From the NCBI RefSeq assembly GCF_003853415.1, contig NZ_QTPP01000003.1:186001-250000 (forward strand): a DNA stretch of 64,000 nucleotides, written 5' to 3'. The notes beneath the pieces were generated by a model. The model had not been told where the DNA came from and did no database searches. It saw only the letters and a list, made by a program, of their open reading frames with translations. How positions within the stretch are numbered: the first letter of the stretch is position 1; every line of letters begins with the position of its first letter. The position numbers and the translations under genes were made by a program. Source of the DNA: Burkholderia sp. Bp9142. GTDB taxonomy: Bacteria; Pseudomonadota; Gammaproteobacteria; Burkholderiales; Burkholderiaceae. This document shows positions 39,594 to 51,018 of the stretch, in pieces.

Positions 39594-40625
39594 TCAGCCG
39601 CCGCCGCCCCGCGCGAGCGCTTCTTCCCGGTACTCGGCCGGGCTGCGCCCGCTCCATTTGCGAAACGCGCGGTAGAACGCGCTCGGTTCCGCGAAACCGG
39701 TGGCGGCCGCGACGTCGGCGATGGTCCGCGACGGATCGGCCAGCGCCTCGAACGCGAGGTCGCGCCGCAGCGTGTCCTTGATCGACTGGTATGCATGGCC
39801 TTCCTGGTGCAGCTTGCGGCGCAGCGTCGCCTCGGCCACGTGCAGCCGCGCGGCCATCCCGCCCGCACCGGGCCACGCGGCGGGCGGCATCCCGCGCAGC
39901 ACCGTGCGCACGCGCTGCGCGAGCGCGTTCGGGTTGCGGTACTTGACGATGAAGCTGGCCGGCGCGTTGCGCAGGAACGTCTTCAGCGTCTTCGCGTTCT
40001 GCACGACCGGCAGCGTCGCGAATTCGGGATCGAAATCGACATACGAATCGGGCTGGTTGAACCGCATGTCGTCGCACAGCATCGACGGGTATTCGTGGTC
40101 GGCCGGCGGCGTGTCGCAGCGGAAGCTCGCGTGCAGCACCGGGATGCGCCGCCCGATCAGCCAGCAGGTGAGCCCGTACACGATGATGAAATAGGTCGCG
40201 TACGTAAACATCGCGGGCGCGGCGGCGCTGTTGCGGTGCACGAAGCGCAGCCGCACGCGCTGCGGGTTGGCGTCGAGCTCCGCGTGCAGGTCGTCGAGCA
40301 CGCAGTGCATGAAATTCACCGCGCGCGCCATCGCGTGCAGCCCGTCCTGCGCGGACAGCGCGGCCTGGCTCATCGCGATGAAGCTGCCGCTGCGCATCGG
40401 GTGGCGATCCTGCCCGAAAAACTCGTCGTCGAGCGCGCGCGCGATCGCGTTCCACAACGCGCCGTATTGCTGCGCGGACACCCGCGCACGCGGCTGCACG
40501 AGCAGCGCGGGCGCGATGCCGGCCTGCGCGAGCAGCGGCTCGGCCGCGACGCCGCGCCGGGTGGCGAGCGCGACGCTGTAAGCGACGAGGCTGATCGCGA
40601 CGGTGCCCTTGTCTTCCTGCTTCAT
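39594..40625 (-). CDS. mmsR: AraC-family regulator of the valine-degradation genes
   Basis: A 343-residue AraC-type protein of the Arabinose_bd (OruR/FeaR-like) subgroup: a long N-terminal sensor region, then a C-terminal HTH (DLAFEALADPSRTIADVAAATGFAEPSAFYRAFRKWSG). It is divergent from acyl-CoA dehydrogenase, mmsAB and the rest of the valine operon with a 137-base gap, as mmsR is in Pseudomonas, so an MmsR-type activator of that operon is the likely role. Assignment by position, moderate certainty. Confidence 0.75.
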   Translation of the reverse strand: MKQEDKGTVAISLVAYSVALATRRGVAAEPLLAQAGIAPALLVQPRARVSAQQYGALWNAIARALDDEFFGQDRHPMRSGSFIAMSQAALSAQDGLHAMARAVNFMHCVLDDLHAELDANPQRVRLRFVHRNSAAAPAMFTYATYFIIVYGLTCWLIGRRIPVLHASFRCDTPPADHEYPSMLCDDMRFNQPDSYVDFDPEFATLPVVQNAKTLKTFLRNAPASFIVKYRNPNALAQRVRTVLRGMPPAAWPGAGGMAARLHVAEATLRRKLHQEGHAYQSIKDTLRRDLAFEALADPSRTIADVAAATGFAEPSAFYRAFRKWSGRSPAEYREEALARGGGG

Positions 40626-40660
40626 CGAAGCCGCCGGTATGGCAAAAACGCTCAGTGTAA

Positions 40661-41896
<1,236 letters not shown>

Positions 41897-42091
41897 GTCG
41901 CGACGCGCGCTCCACCGGCCACCACGCAAACCGATAGACAGGCAGGCAAACAAACAGACAGGGCACGAGGGTATCGCGGCAAACGCGGCACGCAACGACG
42001 TGACCGTGCGCCGCGCAACACGGAACCGGGCATGCGCTGCAGCACATGCGCCGGCTGACCGCTGGGCATGGAGACTGGACGGAGACGACAC

Positions 42092-43798
42092 ATGACGGTA
42101 CAGGCATTCCTGGACGCACGCGACTTTCTGCTGCGCCATCGCACCGACTACGAAACCGCTTACCGCGATTTCGAATGGCCGGTGCTCGATGCGTTCAACT
42201 GGGCGCTCGACTACTTCGATCCGATGGCGCGCGGCAACGACACGCCCGCGCTGTGGATCGTCGACGCGGCAACCGGTACGGGCGACCCGTATTCGTTCGC
42301 GCAGATGTCCGAGCGCTCGTCGCGGATCGCGAACTGGCTGCGCGGCATCGGTGTCGTGCGCGGCGACCGGATCCTGCTGATGCTGCCGAACCGTGTCGAG
42401 CTGTGGGACGCGATGCTCGCCGCGATGAAGCTCGGCGCGATCGTGCTGCCCGCGACCACGCAGCTGTCGGCCGACGACGTGCGCGACCGCGTGCGGATCG
42501 GCGGCGCCAAATACGCGATCGTCGACGAGAACGAAACCGCGAAGTTCGAACAGGCCGATCTCGGCCTCAAGCAGAAAATCGTCGCCGGCGCGCCGCGCGC
42601 GGGCTGGCTCGCGATGAACGACGGCTACGCGGCGAGCGCCGCGTTCGAGCCGGACGCCGTCACGCAGTCGAACGAGTCGATGCTGCTGTACTTCACGTCG
42701 GGCACGACGTCGAAGCCGAAGCTCGTCGAGCATACGCACCGCACCTATCCGGTCGGGCACCTGTCGACGATGTACTGGGTCGGCCTGCAGCCGGGCGACA
42801 TCCACTGGAACATCAGCTCGCCGGGCTGGGCGAAGCATGCGTGGAGCTGCTTCTTCGCGCCGTGGAACGCGCAGGCGTGCGTGTTCGTATTCAACTACGC
42901 GCGCTTCGAGCCGAAGGCCGTGCTCGATGCGCTCGTCAAATACCAGGTGACCACGCTGTGCGCGCCGCCGACCGTGTGGCGCATGCTCGTGCAGCAGCCG
43001 CTCGCGTCGTTCGACGTGAAGCTGCGCGAGATCGTCGGCGCCGGCGAGCCGCTGAATCCCGAGATCATCGAGCGCGTGAAGAAGGCGTGGGGCATCACGA
43101 TTCGCGACGGCTACGGCCAGACCGAGACGACCTGCCTGATCGGCAATACGCCGGGCCAGCCGGTCGTCGCGGGCTCGATGGGGCGGCCGCTGCCCGGCTA
43201 CCGGATCGCGCTGCTCGACCCGGACGGCGCGCCCGTCAGCGAAGGCGAGGTCGCGCTGCCTATCGGCCCTGACGTGACGCGACCGGTCGGGCTGATGAAC
43301 GGCTATGCGAACAATCCCGACGCGACGGCCCACGCGATGCGCGACGGCCATTACCGCACGTCGGACATCGCGATGTGCGGCGACGACGGCTACTACGTGT
43401 ACATCGGCCGCGCGGACGACGTGTTCAAGTCGTCCGACTACCGGCTGAGCCCGTTCGAACTGGAAAGCGTGCTGATCGAGCATCCGGCGATCGCGGAAGC
43501 GGCCGTCGTGCCGAGCCCGGATCCGGTGCGGCTGTCGGTGCCGAAGACCTTCATCACGCTGCGCCAGGGCTACGAGGAAAGCCCGGCACTCGCGCTGGAG
43601 ATCTTCCGCTTCTCGCGCGAGAAGCTCGCGCCGTACAAGCGCATTCGTCGCCTGCAATTCGCGGAGCTGCCGAAGACCATCTCGGGGAAGATCCGCCGCG
43701 TCGAGCTGCGCCGCCGCGAGATCGAGCGCGGCGACGATGCGACGACGCGGATGCCCGGCGAATACTGGGAAGAGGATTTCGCCGCCGACCTGAAATGA
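42092..43798 (+). CDS. Acyl-CoA ligase (AMP-binding)
   Basis: A 568-residue ANL enzyme: LYFTSGTTSKPKLVEH (phosphate loop), IRDGYGQTETTC, YRTSDIAMCGDDGYYVYIGRADDVFKSSDYRLSP and KTISGKIRR with the catalytic Lys. Length and layout fit medium-chain or acetyl/propionyl-type acyl-CoA synthetases. It sits between the dehydrogenase and mmsA; it may activate isobutyrate or another short branched acid for entry to the pathway (inference). GGAG is 7 bases before ATG 42092. Confidence 0.85.
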   Translation: MTVQAFLDARDFLLRHRTDYETAYRDFEWPVLDAFNWALDYFDPMARGNDTPALWIVDAATGTGDPYSFAQMSERSSRIANWLRGIGVVRGDRILLMLPNRVELWDAMLAAMKLGAIVLPATTQLSADDVRDRVRIGGAKYAIVDENETAKFEQADLGLKQKIVAGAPRAGWLAMNDGYAASAAFEPDAVTQSNESMLLYFTSGTTSKPKLVEHTHRTYPVGHLSTMYWVGLQPGDIHWNISSPGWAKHAWSCFFAPWNAQACVFVFNYARFEPKAVLDALVKYQVTTLCAPPTVWRMLVQQPLASFDVKLREIVGAGEPLNPEIIERVKKAWGITIRDGYGQTETTCLIGNTPGQPVVAGSMGRPLPGYRIALLDPDGAPVSEGEVALPIGPDVTRPVGLMNGYANNPDATAHAMRDGHYRTSDIAMCGDDGYYVYIGRADDVFKSSDYRLSPFELESVLIEHPAIAEAAVVPSPDPVRLSVPKTFITLRQGYEESPALALEIFRFSREKLAPYKRIRRLQFAELPKTISGKIRRVELRRREIERGDDATTRMPGEYWEEDFAADLK

Positions 43799-43907
43799 CC
43801 TGCCGCGGGCCGTGCGCGCCGCATGCAGCGGCCGCTGCCCGTAAAACCGATTGAACCGGCCGCGCGTCGCATGACGCTACACGGCCCACTGCAAGGAGAG
43901 CACATCG

Positions 43908-45437
43908 ATGAATGCGAATCCGACGCCCCAGACGGGGCAAGACGTGCCGACGGTCAAGCTGCTGATCGACGGCGCCTTCGTCGAGTCCGCCACGAGCGAG
44001 TGGCGCGACATCGTCAACCCGGCGACGCAGCAGGTACTTGCGCGCGTGCCATTCGCGACCGTCGCGGAAGTCGACGCGGCCGTGCAGGCCGCGCACGCCG
44101 CGTATGCGACGTGGAAGAACACGCCGGTCTCCGCGCGCATGCGCATCATGCTGAAGTTCCAGGATCTCGTGCGCGCGAACCAGCAGCGCATCGCGAAGAC
44201 GCTGACGGCCGAGCAGGGCAAGACGCTGCCCGACGCCGAAGGCGACATCTTCCGCGGCCTCGAGGTGGTCGAGCATGCATGTTCGGTCGGCACGCTGCAG
44301 CTCGGTGAGTTCGCGGAGAACGTCGCGGGCGGCGTCGACACCTACACGCTGCGCCAGCCGCTCGGCGTGTGCGCGGGCATCACGCCATTCAATTTCCCCG
44401 CGATGATTCCGCTGTGGATGTTCCCGATGGCGATCGTGTGCGGCAACACGTTCGTGCTGAAGCCGTCCGAGCAGGACCCGATGTCGACGATGGAACTCGT
44501 CGAGCTCGCGGTCGAGGCCGGCGTGCCGAAGGGCGTGCTGAACGTCGTGCACGGCGGCAAGGAAGTCGTCGACGCGATCTGCACGCATCCGCTCGTGAAG
44601 GCGATCTCGTTCGTCGGATCGACGGCGGTCGGCACGCACGTGTACAACCTCGGCAGCCAGCACGGCAAGCGCGTGCAGTCGATGATGGGTGCGAAGAACC
44701 ACGCGGTGGTGCTGCCCGATGCGAACCGCGAGCAGGCGATCAACGCGCTGGTCGGCGCGGGCTTCGGCGCGGCCGGCCAGCGCTGCATGGCGACCTCCGT
44801 CGCGGTGCTGGTCGGCAACGCGCGCGACTGGCTGCCGGACATCGTCGCGAAGGCGAAGGCGCTGAAGGTCAACGCGGGCTCGCAAGCGGGCACCGACGTC
44901 GGGCCGGTCGTGTCGCGCGGCGCGAAGGCGCGCATCCTGTCGCTGATCGACGCCGGTACCAAGGAAGGCGCGAAGCTCGAACTCGACGGCCGTGACGTGA
45001 AGGTCGCCGGTTTCGAGGAAGGCAACTTCATCGGGCCGACGATCTTCTCGGGCGTGAAGCCCGACATGACGGTCTATACGCATGAAATCTTCGGGCCGGT
45101 GCTGGTCGTGATGGAAGTCGACACGCTCGACGAAGCGATCGCGCTCGTCAACGCGAACCCGATGGGCAACGGCGTGGGCATCTTCACGCAAAGCGGCGCG
45201 GCCGCGCGCAAGTTCCAGAGCGAGATCGACGTCGGCCAGGTCGGCATCAACATCCCGATTCCGGTGCCGGTGCCGTTCTTCAGCTTCACCGGTTCGCGCG
45301 GCTCGAAGCTCGGCGATCTCGGCCCGTACGGCAAGCAGGTCGTGCAGTTCTACACGCAGACCAAGACGGTTACCGCGCGCTGGTTCGACGACGACACGAC
45401 GGCCGGCCCTGTGAACACGACGATCCGGCTGCATTGA
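43908..45437 (+). CDS. mmsA: Methylmalonate-semialdehyde dehydrogenase (CoA-acylating)
   Basis: A 509-residue aldehyde dehydrogenase with the MMSDH-specific pattern: [43 protein letters not shown] and [15 protein letters not shown] with catalytic Cys 293. It converts methylmalonate semialdehyde, NAD and CoA to propionyl-CoA, CO2 and NADH, the last step of distal valine catabolism. AAGGAG lies before the ATG; mmsB follows after 18 bases. Confidence 0.95.
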   Translation: MNANPTPQTGQDVPTVKLLIDGAFVESATSEWRDIVNPATQQVLARVPFATVAEVDAAVQAAHAAYATWKNTPVSARMRIMLKFQDLVRANQQRIAKTLTAEQGKTLPDAEGDIFRGLEVVEHACSVGTLQLGEFAENVAGGVDTYTLRQPLGVCAGITPFNFPAMIPLWMFPMAIVCGNTFVLKPSEQDPMSTMELVELAVEAGVPKGVLNVVHGGKEVVDAICTHPLVKAISFVGSTAVGTHVYNLGSQHGKRVQSMMGAKNHAVVLPDANREQAINALVGAGFGAAGQRCMATSVAVLVGNARDWLPDIVAKAKALKVNAGSQAGTDVGPVVSRGAKARILSLIDAGTKEGAKLELDGRDVKVAGFEEGNFIGPTIFSGVKPDMTVYTHEIFGPVLVVMEVDTLDEAIALVNANPMGNGVGIFTQSGAAARKFQSEIDVGQVGINIPIPVPVPFFSFTGSRGSKLGDLGPYGKQVVQFYTQTKTVTARWFDDDTTAGPVNTTIRLH

Positions 45438-45455
45438 GCCGCGGAGGACACGACC

Positions 45456-46358
45456 ATGAAGATCGGTTTTATCGGACTGGGCCACATGGGTGCGCCGATG
45501 GCGCTGAACCTGTTGAAGGCCGGCCATGAAGTGCATGCGTTCGACCTGAGCGCCGATGCATTGCGCGCGCTGCAGGACGCCGGCGCGCAGGTGGCCGCAT
45601 CGCCGCGCGACGCGGCATCGGGCGCGGCGTTCGTGATCACGATGCTGCCGGCCGCGCCGCACGTGCGCTCGGTGCTCGCCGGCGAGAACGGTGTGCTGGC
45701 CGGCCTCGATGCCGGCGCGACCGTGATCGATTCGAGCACGATCGACCCGGCGAGCGCGCAGGCGTTCGGCGCGCTCGTGCGCGAGCACGGCGGCGCGTTC
45801 GTCGACGCGCCCGTGTCGGGCGGCACCGGCGGCGCGGCGGCCGGCACGCTGACCTTCATGGTCGGCGGCAGCGATGCCGATTTCGAGCGCGTGAAGCCCG
45901 TGCTCGCCGGCATGGGCAAGAACATCGTCCACTGCGGTGCGACGGGGATGGGGCAGGTCGCGAAGGTCTGCAACAACCTCGTGCTCGGCATCTCGATGGC
46001 GGCCGTGTCGGAAGCGATGTCGCTCGGCGTCGCGCTCGGCATCGACCCGAAGGTGCTGGCCGGCATCATGAACACGTCGACGGGCCGCTGCTGGAGCTCG
46101 GACACCTACAACCCGTATCCGGGCGTGATCGACACCGCGCCGTCGTCGCGCGGCTACAGCGGCGGCTTCGGCACCGACCTGATGCTGAAGGATCTCGGCC
46201 TCGCGAACGATGCCGCGAAGCAGGCGCGCCAGCCCGTCTATCTCGGCGCGCTCGCGCAGCAGCTGTACCAGGCGATGAGCAGCCGCGGCGACGGCCAGCT
46301 CGATTTCTCGGCGGTGATCCGCCTGTACCAACCGGCCACGAAGAAGGACGCCTCATGA
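45456..46358 (+). CDS. mmsB: 3-hydroxyisobutyrate dehydrogenase
   Basis: A 300-residue beta-hydroxyacid dehydrogenase: KIGFIGLGHMGAPMALNLLKAGHEV (NAD-binding start), DAPVSGGTGGAAAGTLTFMVGG (substrate site) and GMGQVAKVCNN with the catalytic Lys. It oxidises 3-hydroxyisobutyrate to methylmalonate semialdehyde, the MmsA substrate. Its stop overlaps the start of the enoyl-CoA hydratase gene (ATGA). Confidence 0.95.
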   Translation: MKIGFIGLGHMGAPMALNLLKAGHEVHAFDLSADALRALQDAGAQVAASPRDAASGAAFVITMLPAAPHVRSVLAGENGVLAGLDAGATVIDSSTIDPASAQAFGALVREHGGAFVDAPVSGGTGGAAAGTLTFMVGGSDADFERVKPVLAGMGKNIVHCGATGMGQVAKVCNNLVLGISMAAVSEAMSLGVALGIDPKVLAGIMNTSTGRCWSSDTYNPYPGVIDTAPSSRGYSGGFGTDLMLKDLGLANDAAKQARQPVYLGALAQQLYQAMSSRGDGQLDFSAVIRLYQPATKKDAS

Positions 46359-47146
46359 TCGAACTGGACTACGTCGACGACGGCGCGATCGCGTGCGCGA
46401 CGCTCAAGCGTCCGCCCGCGAACGCCTTTACCGCCGACGGGCTGCAGCAGCTGCAGGAGACCGTCGCGGCACTGAATGCGAACCCGCGCGTGCGTGCGCT
46501 GGTGATCACCGGCGACGGCCCGAAGTTCTTCAGCGCGGGCGCCGACCTGAACACGTTCGCCGACGGCGACCGCGCGGTCGCACGCGCGATGGCCGCGCGT
46601 TTCGGCGCGGCGTTCGAGGCGCTGCATGACGCGCGCATCGTGACGATCGCGGCGATCAACGGCTATGCGATGGGCGGCGGCCTCGAATGCGCGCTCGCGT
46701 GCGACCTGCGGATCGCCGAGACGCACGCGCAGATGGCGCTGCCCGAGCCGTCGGTCGGCCTGCTGCCGTGCGGGCTCGGCACGCAGACGCTGCCCTGGCT
46801 CGTCGGCGAAGGCTGGGCGAAGAAGATCATCCTGGCCGGCACGCGCGTTGACGCGGCGACCGCGCTCAGGATAGGCCTCGTCGAGGACGTGGTCGAAAGC
46901 GGCGCGGCCCGCGATGCGGCGCTGGCGCTCGCGCGCAACGTCGCGCGGCAGAGCCCGCATGCGGTCGCCTACAGCAAGGAACTGATCGGCCTCGCGCGCC
47001 GCGGCGTGCCGCGCGGCGCGGCGCTCGCGGTCGAGCGCGAGCGCTTCGTCGACCTGTTCGACACGAACGATCCGCGCGAAGGCGTGGCCGCGTTTCTCGG
47101 CAAGCGCGCGCCGCAGTGGCACACCGATGGAGACGCGCAACGATGA
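46355..47146 (+). CDS. Enoyl-CoA hydratase (methacrylyl-CoA)
   Basis: A 263-residue crotonase-fold protein: GPKFFSAGADLNTF (oxyanion half), INGYAMGGGLECALACDLRIAE and MALPEPSVGLLPCGLGTQ carrying the two usual catalytic Glu positions. By operon position it hydrates methacrylyl-CoA to 3-hydroxyisobutyryl-CoA. Both ends overlap neighbouring genes by ATGA, showing a translationally coupled string. Confidence 0.9.
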   Translation: MIELDYVDDGAIACATLKRPPANAFTADGLQQLQETVAALNANPRVRALVITGDGPKFFSAGADLNTFADGDRAVARAMAARFGAAFEALHDARIVTIAAINGYAMGGGLECALACDLRIAETHAQMALPEPSVGLLPCGLGTQTLPWLVGEGWAKKIILAGTRVDAATALRIGLVEDVVESGAARDAALALARNVARQSPHAVAYSKELIGLARRGVPRGAALAVERERFVDLFDTNDPREGVAAFLGKRAPQWHTDGDAQR

Positions 47147-48282
47147 GCACGCCGGTCACGACTCATGACAGCTTCGCGCAACCGGCACCGGAGGTGCTGT
47201 TCCGCGTGGTGAACCGCGTCGCGCTGATCACGCTGAACCGGCCGGCCGCGCTCAATGCGTTGTCGTATCCGATGATCGGCGAGCTGGCCGCGCGCCTCGA
47301 GCGTTGCCGCACCGACGACCAGATCGTCGCGGTCGTGCTGCGCGGCGCGGGCGAGAAGGGCTTCTGCGCGGGTGGCGACGTGCGCGCGCTGTACAGGATG
47401 GTCGCGCAGCGCGAGACCTGGCTGCCGTTCTTCGTCGACGAATACCGGCTCGATTACGCGATCCATACGTTCCCGAAGCCGGTGGTCGCGCTGATGGACG
47501 GCGTGACGATGGGCGGCGGGATGGGGCTCGCGCAAGGCGCGGCGCTGCGCGTCGCGACCGAGCGCAGCAAGATCGCGATGCCCGAGACGCGCATCGGCCT
47601 CGTGCCCGACGTCGGCGCGACGCATTTCCTGTCGCGCATGCCGATCGAGCTCGAGCTGTACGTGGGGCTGACGGGCGCGATGCTGTCCGGCGCCGACGCA
47701 CTGAGCGCGAAGCTCGCGGACCTGTGCGTGCCGTCGTCGTGGCTCGATACGTTCGAGACGCGCATCGAGAGCGTCAAGTGGGACAGCGACGTGCTGCCCG
47801 CGCTGCGCAAGGTGTTCGAGCCGCCGTGCAACGTCGTGCCGCATGCGGCGCTCGACACGCAGATGGCGTGGATCGTCCGTCACTTCGACAAGCGCTCGAC
47901 CGTCGAGCGGATCGTCGCGACGCTGAAGCAGGAGCTCGCGCGCGACGAGCTGTCGCGCGAGCACCGTCAATGGCTGCAGGCGACGCTCGATGCGCTTGCC
48001 GGCCATTCGCCGACGATGCTGTGCGTGACGCGCGAAGCGCTGCTGCGCGGCCGCCAGATGACGCTGGCCGAGTCGTTCCGGATGGAGCTCGGCATCGTGG
48101 CGCGCGCGATCGAGGAAGGCGACTTCCGCGAAGGCGTGCGCGCGCATCTCGTCGACAAGGATCGCAAGCCGCGCTGGGCGCCGGCGTCGCTCGTCGAACT
48201 GCGCGCCGAGCGCGTGCGGCATTTCCTGACGTCGCCGTGGAAGCTGTTCGCGCATCCGCTCGCCGATCTCGGCGCGGCTTGA
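47143..48282 (+). CDS. 3-hydroxyisobutyryl-CoA hydrolase-like
   Basis: A 379-residue long crotonase (ECH_2 type): GAGEKGFCAGGDVRALYR, MDGVTMGGGMGLAQGAALRVATERSKIAMPETRIGLVPDVGATHFLSR, and the ECH_2-specific C-terminal domain (EHRQWLQATLDALAGHSPTMLCVTREAL). It releases free 3-hydroxyisobutyrate from its CoA ester, linking the hydratase to MmsB. Last gene of the valine operon. Confidence 0.9.
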   Translation: MSTPVTTHDSFAQPAPEVLFRVVNRVALITLNRPAALNALSYPMIGELAARLERCRTDDQIVAVVLRGAGEKGFCAGGDVRALYRMVAQRETWLPFFVDEYRLDYAIHTFPKPVVALMDGVTMGGGMGLAQGAALRVATERSKIAMPETRIGLVPDVGATHFLSRMPIELELYVGLTGAMLSGADALSAKLADLCVPSSWLDTFETRIESVKWDSDVLPALRKVFEPPCNVVPHAALDTQMAWIVRHFDKRSTVERIVATLKQELARDELSREHRQWLQATLDALAGHSPTMLCVTREALLRGRQMTLAESFRMELGIVARAIEEGDFREGVRAHLVDKDRKPRWAPASLVELRAERVRHFLTSPWKLFAHPLADLGAA

Positions 48283-48324
48283 TCGCGGCGTGACGGCCCG
48301 GCGCGCCCGTGCGGCGCGTCGGTT

Positions 48325-49260
48325 TCACCCCGCTTTCTTTATGCTCGCGTGTTCCGGGCGCTCGATCATCGGCGGCACCGCCTGCACGAGCGCATCGATC
48401 ACGCAGCGCGTCTTGCGCGGCAGGTAGCGCGTCTTCGGCCAGATTGCGTGGATGTCGCCTTCGCACACGAAGCAGCGGTCGAGCACGACGACCATCTCGC
48501 CGCGCTTCACGTAATGATCGAGCAGCCAGCTCGGCAGCCATGCGATCCCGAACCCCGATGCGCCGGCCGCCGCGATCGCCTGCACGTCGTCGAAGCTGAG
48601 CTGATGCGGCATGTCGACGCGCACCGTCGAGCCGTCCGGCGCGCGCAGGTCCCATGGTTGCGCGACGCCCGAGCGTGAATACGCGATCGTCCGGTGGTGC
48701 TTCAGGTCGTCGAGCGATTGCGGCATCCCGTAGCGCGCCAGATACGACGGTGCTGCGCCGAGGCTCCCGTATTGCGTGCCGAGCCGCCGCACCGCGAGGC
48801 TCGTGCTGTCCGCGAGCGGGCCGATCCGCACCGCGAGATCGATCCCTTCCTCGACCAGGTCGACGAACCGGTCGGTGATCGACACGTCGATCCGCAGGTG
48901 CGGATAGGTGCGCGCGAGATCGAGCACGATCGGCGTCACGCAGTGATGCCCGAACGCGAGCGGCACGCTCAGGCGCAGCTTGCCGCGTGCTTCGTTGCGG
49001 CCGCAATCGAGATCGGCTTCCGCCGCTTCGAGTTCCGACAGCGCGCGCACGCAGCGGTCGTAGTACGCCTGGCCGTCGTCGGTCAGGCTCTGGCTGCGGG
49101 TCGTGCGCTGCAGCAGCCGCGCGCCGAGCCGCTTCTCGAGCCGCGCGATCGCCTTGCCGACCGCCGAGCGCGTCATGTCGAGCCGTTCCGCGGCGAGCGC
49201 GAAGCTGCCGGATTCCACGACCTGGACGAAGGTCGTCACGCCGTCGAGTCTGTCGGTCAT
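48325..49260 (-). CDS. LysR-family regulator
   Basis: A 311-residue LysR protein: RLDGVTTFVQVVESGSFALAAERLDMTRSAVGKAIARLEKRLGARL is the winged helix, followed by a two-lobed effector domain. It is divergent from the MFS exporter (about 177-base gap), so it probably controls that gene. Effector unknown. Confidence 0.9.
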   Translation of the reverse strand: MTDRLDGVTTFVQVVESGSFALAAERLDMTRSAVGKAIARLEKRLGARLLQRTTRSQSLTDDGQAYYDRCVRALSELEAAEADLDCGRNEARGKLRLSVPLAFGHHCVTPIVLDLARTYPHLRIDVSITDRFVDLVEEGIDLAVRIGPLADSTSLAVRRLGTQYGSLGAAPSYLARYGMPQSLDDLKHHRTIAYSRSGVAQPWDLRAPDGSTVRVDMPHQLSFDDVQAIAAAGASGFGIAWLPSWLLDHYVKRGEMVVVLDRCFVCEGDIHAIWPKTRYLPRKTRCVIDALVQAVPPMIERPEHASIKKAG

Positions 49261-49437
49261 CGTGGGTTGTGCTGATTGCGTCCTGGGATTCCCCAGTCTG
49301 GAGAAATGGACGCGTCAATGGGGAGGAGGATTCTCACTATAGTACCGATTCCCGTCCAGCGTGCGTCGCCGGCCGCACGCGGCGAATCCTTCTCACCTGG
49401 AGGCGCGCGGCCCGTTGCGGGCCGTCGCGCAAGACGC

Positions 49438-50976
49438 ATGACGCTATCCCACTCCCGCAGGAATGCGGTCGCGCTCGCGGCCGTCTGTCTCACGTCGCTG
49501 ATGTTCGGCCTCGAGATCTCGAGTGTGCCGGTGATCCTGCCGACGCTCGAACACGTGCTGCACGGCGACTTCAACGGCATGCAGTGGATCATGAATGCGT
49601 ACACGATCGCGTGCACGACGGTGCTGATGGCGGCCGGCACGCTCGCCGACCGGTTCGGCCGCAAGCGCGTGTACGTGATCGGCACCGTGCTGTTCGGCGC
49701 GACGTCGTTGCTGTGCGGGCTCGCGCCGGACGTGCCGGTGCTGGTCGCCGGCCGGCTGCTGCAGGGCGCGAGCGGCGGCGCGATGCTGATCTGCCAGATC
49801 GCCGTGCTGTCGCACCAGTTCCGCGAGGGGCGCGAGCGCGGCCGCGCGTTCGGGATCTGGGGCATCGTGTTCGGGATCGGTCTCGGCTTCGGGCCGATCG
49901 TCGGCGGCGCGATCGTCGCGCTGGCGAGCTGGCCGTGGGTGTTCCTCGTGCATGCGCCGCTCGCGGCCGTCGCGCTCGTGCTGATCGGCGGCGCGGTGCG
50001 GGAGTCGCGCGATCCGCATGCGGGCACGCTCGACGTCGCAGGCATCGTCACGCTGTCGCTCGCGGTGCTGGGTCTCGCGTTCACCATCACACAGGGTGCG
50101 GAGTCGGGGCTCACGAGCGCGGCCGGCATCGGCGTGCTCGGTGCGACCGTGCTCGCGCTGGCCGGCTTCCTCGTCGCGGAGCGCGCGAGCGCGCGGCCGA
50201 TGTTCGACTTCTCCGTGTTCCGGATTCGCGCGTTCACGGGGGCGATCTTCGGCTCGATGGGGATGAACTTCAGCTTCTGGCCGTTCATGATCTACCTGCC
50301 GATCTGGTTCCAGGTCGCGCTCGGCTACGACAGCGTGAGCGCCGGCCTCGCGCTGCTCGCATACACGCTGCCGACGCTGGTCGCGCCGCCGTTCGGCGAG
50401 CGGCTCGCGCTGCGCTTCGGGCCCGGCGTCGTGATTCCGGGCGGGCTGTTCACGATCGCGGCCGGTTTCGCGCTGATGCGGATCGGCAGCAGCGTCGACC
50501 CCGCAAGCTGGCTCACGATGCTGCCCGGCTGCGTGATCGCCGGCATCGGGCTCGGGCTCACCAACACGCCGGTCACGAACACGACGACGGGCGCGGTGCC
50601 GGGCTCGCGGGCCGGGATGGCGTCGGGCATCGACATGAGCGCGCGGATGATCTCGCTCGCGCTGAACATCGCGGCGATGGGTTTCGTGCTGGTCGCGGGG
50701 ATCGTCGCGAGCCTGAAGGCCGGCGTTGCGGGCGCGGTCGACGCGGGCGCGCTGCGCGCGCTGGCGCAGCAGGTCGCGTCGGGCCGCACCGATGGGCTGC
50801 AGGCGATCGCGCCGGCGCTCGCAAAGGCCGACCCGACCGGCGCTGTGTTACACGCGGCGCTCGTGCACGGGTTCGGCTGGGTGATGGTGTACGGCGCCGC
50901 CGGCGTGGCCGTGCTCGCGACCGCGAGCGCGGTGGCGTTCGCGCCGGCGCGGCGCAGGGCGGCGGTGTGCGAATGA
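49438..50976 (+). CDS. MFS multidrug-type exporter (DHA2, 14-TM)
   Basis: A 512-residue transporter with about 14 hydrophobic segments. Motif A GTLADRFGRKRVYVIG follows TM2, and motif C-like GIGLGFGPIVGG is in TM5, both typical of DHA2 (EmrB/QacA) drug-proton antiporters. ATG 49438 starts at the first TM; a longer frame upstream lacks features. Divergent from a LysR gene that likely regulates it. Substrate unknown. Confidence 0.85.
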   Translation: MTLSHSRRNAVALAAVCLTSLMFGLEISSVPVILPTLEHVLHGDFNGMQWIMNAYTIACTTVLMAAGTLADRFGRKRVYVIGTVLFGATSLLCGLAPDVPVLVAGRLLQGASGGAMLICQIAVLSHQFREGRERGRAFGIWGIVFGIGLGFGPIVGGAIVALASWPWVFLVHAPLAAVALVLIGGAVRESRDPHAGTLDVAGIVTLSLAVLGLAFTITQGAESGLTSAAGIGVLGATVLALAGFLVAERASARPMFDFSVFRIRAFTGAIFGSMGMNFSFWPFMIYLPIWFQVALGYDSVSAGLALLAYTLPTLVAPPFGERLALRFGPGVVIPGGLFTIAAGFALMRIGSSVDPASWLTMLPGCVIAGIGLGLTNTPVTNTTTGAVPGSRAGMASGIDMSARMISLALNIAAMGFVLVAGIVASLKAGVAGAVDAGALRALAQQVASGRTDGLQAIAPALAKADPTGAVLHAALVHGFGWVMVYGAAGVAVLATASAVAFAPARRRAAVCE

Positions 50977-51018
50977 TGTGGCAGGGCGGGGCGCGCGGGC
51001 CCGCCTGCCCGCCTGCGG

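Noticed and set aside
43554..46331. 925-codon minus-strand frame over mmsA and mmsB
   Set aside because: Antisense shadow of well-defined mmsA/mmsB.
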